From contig BFEA01000239.1 of NCBI GenBank assembly GCA_003427395.1, positions 485,907 through 525,926 of the forward strand: a stretch of 40,020 nucleotides of DNA, given 5' to 3'. The notes under the pieces are model-generated. The model saw only the letters and a list, made by a program, of their open reading frames with translations, was not told where the DNA came from and made no database searches. This DNA is from Chara braunii (taxonomy: Eukaryota; Streptophyta; Charophyceae; Charales; Characeae). Position 1 is the first letter of the stretch. Every line of letters starts with the position of its first letter. Position numbers and translations under genes: made by a program. Below, piece after piece: positions 31,761 through 39,840 of the stretch.

Positions 31761-32042
31761 TGTATTTATTGGTAGATGGCACACCTTCCCCCCACTCAAA
31801 ACGCGATGTCCCCATAGCGCGACTGGTCCTCACTTGGAGGCACGAGACCTTTGGCCCACCAACCACAAGTCAAGGACACAGGCCCATCCGCTTCTCAAAA
31901 GGAAGAGTGATCAGTTCCTCCCCAGCGGACGACGCCTCATCCTTCTACTTGGTCCGACCTTTCTTCTCTTACGTGGCAAGCACCAATACTAAGGTTCCTC
32001 CCCATGTCTGGCAGGCAGGTCCAATCCAAGCCTCCCAGGGCC
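31761..32042. other. Non-coding DNA up to the adapter
   Basis: Contains the CACTCAAAACGCGATGTCCC word related to the end of X3. No supported gene. Confidence 0.4.
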
Positions 32043-32080
32043 CTGTCTCTTATACACATCTAGATGTGTATAAGAGACAG
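32043..32080. other. Nextera transposon mosaic-end junction (sequencing adapter contamination)
   Basis: CTGTCTCTTATACACATCT (32043-32061) is followed directly by its complement AGATGTGTATAAGAGACAG (32062-32080). These are the two 19-bp Tn5 mosaic ends joined head to head, as in Nextera mate-pair circularisation. It was left in the assembly, so the flanks are two ends of a circularised fragment and need not be neighbours. Frames through it contain the known artefact peptide SYTHLDVYKRQ. Confidence 0.97.
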
Positions 32081-32450
32081 GTGTGTGTGTCAATGGTCGC
32101 GACTGTCGCCAACGACGAGCAAGTTGACGTGACAGTCGTTGTAGAGGTGCACAGAAAGTCCCCTCACTCAAGTACGAGGTCCCTAAGCCCCCGTCCAAAC
32201 GTAGCTGCCCTACGGCGGATGATTCATTCGATTTTGCCCATCCTACAAGAGCAATCCGTTCATCAAAATGAACGAGTGCCTGGTAAAATCGAATAAGACA
32301 AAAAATAAAATCTAAATTCAAAAGAATCTAAAAAAAATCTAGAAGAAATCTAAGAATAAAATCTAATAAAAATCTATTAAAAAATTAAAATAAAAATGAA
32401 ACACTTACCTCGGCAGGAGAAAAACGGTCGCCCGCTTCCTAGGGGCACTG
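32081..32450. other. Non-coding DNA with AATCTAAAA-rich tract
   Basis: 32305-32395 is a degenerate array of (A)AATCTAA(A)AA words. A similar but shorter word set lies just before the gap at 22150. No gene. Confidence 0.55.
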
Positions 32451-33105
32451 TCAAGTGCACTGGAGCTTGAAACGCCCCAGTCACTTCCTATAGCGCCATC
32501 TGGCGCTTCAACATCTAGTTAGTTTTAGTTTTATTTATTTATTTTCTTCTTCTTCTTTTTCCATTGGCAGCAGCCAATGGTCACGTCACGTTCGTGGGGA
32601 ACCCACGAACAGTTGAAATACAGACCCGAGTTAATATCCAGAAAAGAAAAGAATTTTTTTTTGGACCATATCTCGATTTACGTGTGCCATCCTTGCACAG
32701 TGGCCATGTAATCTGCGAGCGGCAGATCTCAGCCGCGCGATTTGGATCATCGCGTGGCCGAAATCGGCCGCCCCCAACTGCTTGGGCTGCTCCAAAAGGA
32801 GCTGGCCCAGTAGGTTGCGTGCGGCCGGGCTTGATCCCGGTATCTGCTGGGTGAAAGTCTGGCATCGTAGCCTACTGGGCTAGCTCCTATCACGATAGTG
32901 ATAGGAGCAGCTCTTCTATAAGAAGAGCTTCGCCCCAACCATTTTCCCTGCCTGTGGCCTAACAGACCCTGCTTGCCCGAAGCCTACTAGGCTTTGCTGA
33001 CAGACCCTTCCCTGTCAGTTGGCCGCGTGACCTCGACATCTGCCTGTCAACCCCCTGGCTCGATATCAACCCCTGCGGCCCATGAAATAAAAAACCTTTT
33101 TCCTA
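32451..33105 (+). repeat. Repeat W, copy 2: hairpin-rich block
   Basis: Aligns with W1. Hairpins: AGCGCCA/TGGCGCT (near 32491), CCATTGGC/GCCAATGG (32561-32580), GTTCGTGGG/CCCACGAAC (near 32590), CGCGAT/ATCGCG extended by G-U (32732-32758), GCTCCTATCAC/GTGATAGGAGC (near 32883), AGCTCTTCT/AGAAGAGCT (near 32909). It leads directly into the tandem protein family, whereas W1 leads into X2. Confidence 0.75.
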
Positions 33106-33405
33106 TTTCTCTTGCGTCGCGGCCCTATACCCGACGCGTCCCTCTTTTCAGCCTCCACAATCGGATTTCTGGAAGTGTCGGCCGAAGCTTGAAACTCTGC
33201 AACTGGGCGAGGGAACTAGCCGAGATGTTGAACTGCCTTAGCATAGACAATGTCTATGTCCCTAGCCCAGTACATTGGGGGATAGTTTACAGAAATGTGG
33301 CCGTAGGAGAGACCTTCTTGGAAGGGATGAGGGAATTGTTCTATGACGGAGGATGACCTCTGTGACGACGATGAAGCGGATGAGATAGAGGACTGGGATT
33401 TCTGA
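33106..33405 (+). pseudogene. Unrecognised tandem family, plus-strand copy 1 (5'-truncated)
   Basis: Only the C-terminal part is present. WARELAEMLNCLSIDN then HWGIVYRNVAVGETFLEGMR then ELFYD aligns with QAHKMLEIINIM and EHIIRRKIEIGESYLARVLN of copy 4. The frame closes at TGA 33354-33356. One base out of phase, the sequence continues as an acidic tail EDDLCDDDEADEIEDWDF to TGA 33403-33405, so a single-base indel near 33349 is likely. The left part is fused to repeat W. Function unknown. Confidence 0.55.
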
Positions 33406-33459
33406 GAGAAGGATCTTATTTGGGGAAAATGAGTGGTCGGCGTTGTGCAAGAAGAAATG

Positions 33460-34215
33460 ATGGCTAGAGAGCAGTTGCTGATGGACCGCACTTTCAAAGG
33501 ATGGGAGCCGAGGTGACTCAGAGAGGGGGTAGAAATGCCTATACCGGCGGAAAACGAATGGAGAGGAACCACGTGCGATTAGGTTGGATTTGAAGTTGCC
33601 CCGGAACTATCGTACCTCTGGATAGAGCGGATCTGGAACCCAATAAGGGAAGAGGAAGGATGGGACGAGATAGCGGAAGGAAAGGTGGAATCAGTCAGAA
33701 CGATCGTTCTTTCCGAGAAAGGGTAGCACTTGTTTTGCACTGCGCTAGCGGCAGGACATGATCTGATGTGGCTTCTGGGAAATACAGAGGCAAGGACCCG
33801 AAAGGAGGGCGAAAGGTTCACTAACAAAGGATGGGATGAGGTCAGTAGTAGGGTCGTGATGGGAGGATGGAAGGAACTCGAGCCTCCCTGCTTGCGAACA
33901 ACTGTCTGGGTGTCGAAGTTCGTGGTTGATTGGTTTGGGGGTTTTTACCACATTTTAGACGTGGCGGATTCCATGGAAGGGACACATATAGAGTGTGCCT
34001 GGTTGACTGAGGAGTTTTATAGGACTTCGTTGAAGCACGGACCCTTCTACGGCGATAGAGCCTGGGAGGTCCTCGTTATTTTGAAAATACGTAGGTATGA
34101 TCGTCTAGAGGTGGACGCGGAGACCTGGGATGCCATAATTAGGCGAGAAGCGACAGCCACTCCATCCTACGTAGATGATGTTTTTAAACTATTTGAGGTA
34201 ATGTGGTTCGACTAA
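33460..34215 (+). pseudogene. Unrecognised tandem family, copy 2 (three in-frame stops)
   Basis: One continuous phase from ATG 33460 to TAA-terminated FEVMWFD at 34215. It is interrupted by TGA 33514-33516, TAG 33580-33582 and TAG 33724-33726. Conserved blocks: VEMPIPAENEW (N-terminal), VESVRTIVLSEKG, ALAAGHDL, FVVDWFGG, KHGPFYGDRAWEVLVIL and TWDAIIRREATATPSYVDDV. Length (251 codons) equals that of copy 3. No frameshift occurred, so decay is by point mutation. No known domain is recognised; the sequence looks mainly helical. Confidence 0.7.
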
Positions 34216-34416
34216 GAGACGGGGAACTCGGGAACCATGAGAAAATCAAAAAAAGGGGGAGAGGGTATGTAAACTAAGAGGTAACGTAGGGTAGGAAGCA
34301 TGTACATTAGTTAAGCGGGGCGCTCATAAAGATTAAAACACGGGAGGGGCGTTCGGCTACTGTGGGCGCAACTGTTGATTGCAGGCAAAGGAAGTAAGAC
34401 AAGAAGGGCGTACGAA

Positions 34417-35193
34417 ATGGCCCGAAGAAGGACGTTCCTTGAAGACCGACCACTGGGAATCAAGCCATCGAGAGAACGGGATGGCGGCATAGAAATCAGC
34501 ATGCCCACCCGGAACGAAATTCGGAATCCTATAGTGGATTGGGTCGGAATCTAACTTTTGGAAGACATGGTGTACCTGGTAACCGAAGTAGAATGGCGTA
34601 TGGAAGGGGAGCAGGGCGGATGAAATCCCGATCCTCGAGGGCACGTATGCGCGAAAGGGCGGTTGTACCTATCAAAGGAGGGGTGACGCACATTTGGGGT
34701 CCCGTTAGCATCAGGGGAAGACCCGTTGGGTATGTTCGAGGGCGCGTGGCTGCTAATATGGCAGGCAGGGTTTCAGTTCACCGATCCTGAGCGGGACGAA
34801 GTAACGGCGGATCTAAGGGTGGCTATGGTAGGAACCTTTATTCTACCTAGTGAGAACGTACGAATGTGGTTGTCGCCCTTTATACTACAAAGGATGGGTG
34901 GCGAGGCGCATGTCAGGCAGGCAGTAGCGGCCCTTGTCGACCTAACTTTTGAAGAAGCGATGACTTACAAGAAGTACTACCGAATCTTTCTAGAAATGGG
35001 GCCGTTCGACAACGGGGAGAGGTATGAGGTACTACATATATTACACGCGGCTTTGACAACAAGGTCAAGTATTCCACAAATCAATGACTACGTCTTGTGG
35101 AACATCATCCGGCAGGAGGTAGGCTGGGGCCCGACTTACGTAGACAATCTGTACCGGCTGTACGAACTGCCAGAGGAAGATGCTGCCCCCTGA
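34417..35193 (+). pseudogene. Unrecognised tandem family, copy 3 (three in-frame stops)
   Basis: ATG 34417 gives MARRRTFLEDR, then GGIEISMPTRNEIRNPIVDW, aligning with the start of copy 4. Stops lie at TAA 34552-34554, TGA 34621-34623 and TGA 34684-34686, all in the same phase. Past them the frame is open to the TGA ending at 35193. The C-terminal half is well kept: WLSPFILQRMGGE, LEMGPFDNGERYEVLHILHA and LWNIIRQEVGWGPTYVDNLY, followed by RLYELPEEDAAP. A possible splice-acceptor-like TTGATTGCAG lies 35 bp before the ATG. Confidence 0.7.
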
Positions 35194-35337
35194 AAGACGA
35201 ACTAATAAAGGAAGAATAGTAGAACCCAGAGAAGAAGAATGAGGGCATGAAAGGGAAAAGAGACGGTAGAAGGACGGTTGTTGAAGAAAGGTTGTAATCC
35301 TCTTTGTTTGGGCTATGCAGGAGATCACCAATCAACG

Positions 35338-36264
35338 ATGGAGGCGCGGCGCGTTCGGACGACACGCCAGCCCCGGTACCCCAGCCCACCCTGGAATAAC
35401 GGCAGGGGGTGGGAAGTATCGCTTCCGACAAGCTTCGAAGTGCGAGGCATCGACGTAGAATGGCGGGCCGTGATTTTGAGGAGGGGCAGTGCTTTCGTAA
35501 TGGTGGAATGTTTGTGGACCGGGATGCGGTTTAATCGGGGACCTGGGAATGACCTATACTCCAATTTAGAAGTAACAAGGACTTTATACCTACCCGAAGT
35601 TGGATCGCACTCGCTGGAGATCGGAATAGCACAGGGTCACGAGCTAGCCCCGGTCTTCTGGAGGGCCGCCCGGGTATTGACATGGATAGGTCAAGCAATC
35701 ACGGGCAGGAGGAATGTGGGCTTACGGGCCAAGGTGGAAGTAGGGAGTTGGCGAGGGTTTAGTCCCCCAGCAACCCCGCTAAGGCATCAGGTCCCCCGAT
35801 TCATGATAGACCTCATCTTTGGGAGCCTTCCTAGGGCACAGGATATGGCGGACTCAGTAACAGTGTGGATAGACCACTTCCCACCTCAAGCCATCGGAAT
35901 GTTTTACGACATCTCCGTGGAGCACGGGCCGTTTTGGGGGAACCAGGCCCATAAGATGCTGGAGATCATCAATATTATGATATTCGGAAGGCCGCGGTTA
36001 GCCTATGTGGGATATGAGCACATAATTCGGAGAAAGATTGAGATAGGGGAAAGCTATTTGGCACGGGTGCTCAACTGTTCGACGAGCCTGCGGAGCCGGA
36101 GGGGCCGAGGGGACGAGAGCGGGAATAGCATAAGTGACCAAATCGGCACAACAAAATTAGTATACTACCACATAGGGGGCCTTGTTAAGATAAAGGGGGA
36201 GCGTCGGAATAAGGCAGCCAAATATGCCGCTGCAAGACGGGAAAAGGATGCAAAGGATGCGTAG
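35338..36264 (+). CDS. Unrecognised tandem family, copy 4 (open reading frame, 308 aa)
   Basis: The only copy without internal stops. Start ATG 35338 (MEARRV) was chosen because its N-terminus aligns with those of copies 2 and 3; the frame is open upstream to about 35278. Blocks: GWEVSLPTSFEV (about residues 23-34), AFVMVECLW, LEIGIAQGHELAPVFW, VPRFMIDLIFGS, EHGPFWGNQAHKMLEIINIM and EHIIRRKIEIGESYLARVLN. After VLN the phase that fits the other copies (LFDEPAEPEGPRGRERE, stop 36126-36128) is one base off. The basic tail ending KYAAARREKDAKDA may therefore be a frameshift product. No signal peptide, membrane segment or known catalytic motif is seen. Function unknown; the copies sit immediately before a gag gene in the same direction. 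Confidence 0.6.
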   Translation: MEARRVRTTRQPRYPSPPWNNGRGWEVSLPTSFEVRGIDVEWRAVILRRGSAFVMVECLWTGMRFNRGPGNDLYSNLEVTRTLYLPEVGSHSLEIGIAQGHELAPVFWRAARVLTWIGQAITGRRNVGLRAKVEVGSWRGFSPPATPLRHQVPRFMIDLIFGSLPRAQDMADSVTVWIDHFPPQAIGMFYDISVEHGPFWGNQAHKMLEIINIMIFGRPRLAYVGYEHIIRRKIEIGESYLARVLNCSTSLRSRRGRGDESGNSISDQIGTTKLVYYHIGGLVKIKGERRNKAAKYAAARREKDAKDA

Positions 36265-36342
36265 TGTGGAAAGTGGAGAGGGGCACGCTCGGCCAAGGCA
36301 GGATGACCATGGCGGATGCGAACCTTACCTAACCACCCGTGG

Positions 36343-36609
36343 TTAGGCTCGATCTCTAAGAAAGACCCCTGCTACCGGCGGACCTTCGTCGATCGGGAAG
36401 TAATAGTAGCCGAACTCGCATTCTGAATAAACCAATGTGGGGATAAAACCACGATAACCGTTGCGACCAGAAAGGTTGAAACCCACCTCAAAAACGATAA
36501 AAGATATGTTGACCTTAAGGAGGGACGAGAACCCTCCCTGACTGAGTATACAGCAGGAGATCTTGTGCACCCGATACGGCGTACTAGAACACTTTAGCGA
36601 GCTTGTCAA
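36343..36609 (-). CDS. Hypothetical minus-strand frame between tandem family and gag
   Basis: An 88-codon frame opening at a TTG, with sense-like composition (NGYRGFIPTLVYSECEFGYY, FPIDEGPPVAGVFL). It is open a few codons further upstream to a TAA, with no ATG. It lies convergent to copy 4 and divergent from gag. I recognise no family and see no second copy in the window. It may be chance or a relic of something inserted antisense. Confidence 0.2.
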   Translation of the reverse strand: MTSSLKCSSTPYRVHKISCCILSQGGFSSLLKVNISFIVFEVGFNLSGRNGYRGFIPTLVYSECEFGYYYFPIDEGPPVAGVFLRDRA

Positions 36610-36810
36610 AGAAGAAACAAAGTTTTATTCCTTAGTCCGATAGAGGAGCGGGCCAACTACAGGTTCCTTCCAAGAAAACGATCGGATGGCAGAAATGGAA
36701 GGACTACTTTTTGAATGAGGCAAAGCGAAAAGACTAGGGCCTAAAACCTAAAAGTCCCGAGCGGCATGTGTTCCGGGAAATTCCCCGGGTTTATGCAGAT
36801 CTAGGCAAAA

Positions 36811-38888
36811 ATGGCGACGGAGGATGAGACAGGTAATCATAGGAGCGAGGAAGGACAAGATGTAGGAGGTAGCGTTGTGCAAAGCGAGGGGGGTCAGAAG
36901 GACAGAGAATCGACAAACCCAGACGGGACCAAGGGGAATAGGAAAGAGATCTCCTCAGGAGAGAGCTCGGGAAAAGTCAAGGGAAGTAAACGAGGGACCC
37001 AGGAAACCAGGGAGGGTAGAGACAAAGAAAGATCGAGCCCACGAAATTCAGACGGAGTTGTATCAAAGAAGGTGAGAATCACGGACGCACGACGCAAGCT
37101 AGCAGAGATAGAGAAGAAAACCGCGAAATACAAGGAAAGATTGATCGAGGAAATGATGATCGGAAGTGAGGAGGACCTTCCGAGGGAAGGACTGCGTCAT
37201 GAACGAAGAGCCAACCAAGGTGGAATCGGGCAAGGGGGTAAGGATAGTGATCACGGAAGAACGCCCAGCAAGAGAGGGAAAGAGAGGGGGGACTCTCCTG
37301 GAGTAGAAGCGAAAAAAACTACAAATCCGCCAGCCATAGACAGTCGGGCTAGCCGTTTGCCGGCCGCACCAATAGTTATGGGGGGGTGCGAGGGACTTTG
37401 AGCCTTAAGGAAACAGTATCGGGATGGTTTGATCCGGAAGGGACTGCAAAAGCCGGAGAGAGACAAAGGGTCGGCAAGGAAGGGCAGGGAACTAGTACCG
37501 TTGGCGAGGCCAGCAACTCCGAGGGTGGCCTCAAGAAGATGGTGTCGTCCCTCACCTGAGCACTAAACAAAAACCAAGGGTACCTCACGGACGCCAAGAA
37601 AAAGTTGACATTTGACGGGGCAAACATCACGGAGTTCCTAATAGACTACGAGAATCTGAGTGCGTTACTAAAATGGAGTGAAGAAGAAAAAGTGGAGCAC
37701 CTAGGGCAGCATGTGTCGTTGAGCCTAGGGCGAGACATAATGGTTATCGTCGCCGCGAGCAGGTCTTGGAAGGAAACCCAAGATGTGATGATGAGGAAAT
37801 ACCTGGCGGTGGAGAAAATGGCAACGAAAACCGAATTAACGGCAGTACAAAAGAGGAACTTCGCCACATACAATGACCTCCTGAGGGAATTTATCCTAGT
37901 AGCGTTGAGAATCCCCGGGGTAACGGACCGAATAATGAGCAAGTATTTCCTCAGGCAGTGCTCCGAGTTCAACAAAGACAAAATTTTGTCAGCATACCAG
38001 CAGACGAGCAAATTCGTGAATACAAGGGATGTTGATTTCAGTACGGTAACGGACCTTGCCCAAAAAACGGTAGTAACCGAGTCGTTGGCCTTGCTTAAGG
38101 AGGGAGGAGTCATAGATCTGACCGGCAAGACAGGGGATAAGGTGAAAAGGGGGATAGAAAGCCTACATGAACGCGCGCACGGAGTCGACAATAAGATAGA
38201 GAGGGTGGAGAACACACTAATGGTAATGCAGACGCAAGTATCCCAACCCTCCCTCCCTCCCCAAGAAGTCGTGGTCCCAGCAGGAGTGGCCAACCGGAGG
38301 TTCAATAGGAAAGATTCCGCCAATGAGCAGTGCAGATACTGCACAGCGATTGGACACTTTGTGCAAGCTTGCCCAAAGCTCAACCACGATATTATGAGAA
38401 AGAGATGCACCAGGTCGCGAAAAGGGGAAATATTCGGACCTCGGGGAGAACGAGTGAATTGGAACTCGCCTGGAGGGATAAGGCGCCCCGTTATCATCCT
38501 CAATGACCTAGAGATAGCAGCGGTGGAGGCCGAACTTGTAGCCGATTTTGTCTGGGACCAACCCCGAGGGCACGAGGCACATGTTAACTTTATCCTAGAA
38601 AGTGACGGACGCGATAGGGTGGACGCGACTACTCGACAGGGAACGGGAGAGAGAAGAGTTATCCGTGGTACAGTGATGGAGGAAGTTGCTGGAAGCACCA
38701 CGGTCCAAGCAGAGCCTGAGACTGGGGAACCAGAGAAAGTTTACAGAAAGCCTAGGGAGGAGGAACCTACGGACAAAGCCACGACTGCAAAGAAGAAATT
38801 CGGGTATCAAATCCCGATCCTAACCATGCCAGAGATCGACGTCACTCTTAGCAAGTTGTTGGGGACCATGGTATCGGTATCTTTTTAG
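36811..38888 (+). pseudogene. Retrotransposon gag (capsid/nucleocapsid), broken
   Basis: ATG 36811 in good context (AAAAATGG) opens a charged N-terminal region with a helical Lys/Glu stretch (ARRKLAEIEKKTAKYKERL). The phase changes within a run of seven Gs (37380-37386); one extra G would keep it open. An in-frame TGA lies at 37557-37559. From 37560 the frame runs to 38888 with a capsid-like part (LTFDGANITEFLIDYENL, ATYNDLLREFILVALRIPG) and a CCHC zinc knuckle, CRYCTAIGHFVQAC, at 38331-38372 (C-x2-C-x4-H-x4-C) that binds RNA in gag proteins. TAG 38886-38888 separates it from the downstream segment. The LTR retrotransposon call is firm; Ty3/gypsy-type is the likely subgroup, but no reverse transcriptase is present to test it. 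Confidence 0.82.
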
Positions 38889-39749
38889 ACCATGTTACAA
38901 GCAAGTCCCAGACTGCTCAAAGGGCTTAGGTAGTTATTGACTCGCCAACGAGTGGAGGTAGGCGAAACTCCGGAATCACAGAAAGAGGAAAAGGAGGAAG
39001 AGACCCCCCAAGAAGTCGCTAACCTTCAAAGGATTCCTGGAGACTTAGAGGATTTAGAAAAGGCTTTCGTAGACATTCGCTTAAGCTTACCGGATCGTGA
39101 AGGCGGGGAAGCCATGAGGGCACCGCCCGGAACAAAGCTTAGTTTCCATGCGCTGCCTGTAGGAAAGCTAAAAGTACAGATCGGGGCTCATCACACAGAC
39201 GCTCTAGTAGATGGAGGTGCAAAAATCACACTTATAAGGAGAGAATTCGCAACGGTTACTGACTGAGTAGTTAACAGGGAAGTGATGAGGAGCATCCGAG
39301 GAGCTGGTGGTGAGATCCTGTTCTTAGGATATGTCAACAAATGCGCAGTCAAGGCGGGCGTCCGGGAGTCAATCTGGTCATTTCAACGGATGACCGTGCT
39401 AGACGAGATGGACCACGACATAATCCTCAGAAGACCGTGGTGTGCCAATGTGGAAATGATAGGGATGCATCTGCATGACGGTGTCGAGCGCATCGGTCCG
39501 GCACCGCACAAGGCAGCGGGGGAACCTCCCGGCCGCGTCACGCAGGAGTTGGTCTTTAATCCTCGTCGCAATATATACATGGAGCTTCCACAAGCCGCTC
39601 CGGCTGAGTGCGTCAGCCATACCTTTCGCGAGCCCTATGACAGGATAGGGCCTACACTAGCCACGACTTACCTCCACCTTGCGGGAGCTGTCACCTCCCT
39701 TCGGTGGGCGTATCCCCGCCGAGCTACCAGTCCACAATACGAAAGCTAA
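38889..39749 (+). pseudogene. Retrotransposon protease-like segment, broken
   Basis: Same phase as gag, with TAG at 38931-38933 and TGA at 39264-39266. After a Glu-rich linker, ALVDGGAKITLI (Asp at 39210-39212) resembles the retropepsin active-site loop D-[ST]-G-A but has Gly at the second position. Further on, DEMDHDIILRRPW resembles the second retropepsin block (I-[IL]-G-x-P/D-W-[LM]) with Gly replaced by Arg. Both changes suggest loss of function. The frame then runs into Y-like repeat sequence (39480 onward). No reverse transcriptase, RNase H or integrase follows in the window. Confidence 0.65.
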
Positions 39750-39840
39750 TCAGGTGCAATCGCAGAGGTGGACCAGCCGAGGGCGTTTCTCGTACGCTGT
39801 AGCATAGGGGGTACACGCGGTATTACACCTCTATTGGACT
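39480..39840 (+). repeat. Y-like repeat segment at the end of the retroelement
   Basis: GTGTCGAGCGCATCGG, GAGTGCGTCAGCCATAC, GACAGGATAGGG, GGAGCTGTCACC, GGGCGTATCCCCGCCGAGCT and AGAGGTGGACCAGCCGAGGG match Y1 (17034-17390) and Y2 (23940-24280) in the same order. It overlaps the end of the protease-like frame, so Y may derive from the 3' part of this retroelement. Confidence 0.7.

Noticed and set aside
31676-32321. Frames crossing the adapter on both strands
   Set aside because: They contain the Nextera artefact peptide SYTHLDVYKRQ and join unrelated flanks.
32803-32840. tRNA-like A box (TGGCCCAGTAGG) followed by a T-arm-like CCGGG/CCCGG hairpin in W2
   Set aside because: The A and B box-like words are only about 25 bp apart, no anticodon arm or acceptor stem fits, and W1 lacks the T-arm stem. 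A tRNA-derived SINE head remains a remote possibility.
37646-38701. 351-codon minus-strand frame
   Set aside because: Antisense shadow of gag, which has the CCHC knuckle in the plus frame; the minus frame shows no motif.
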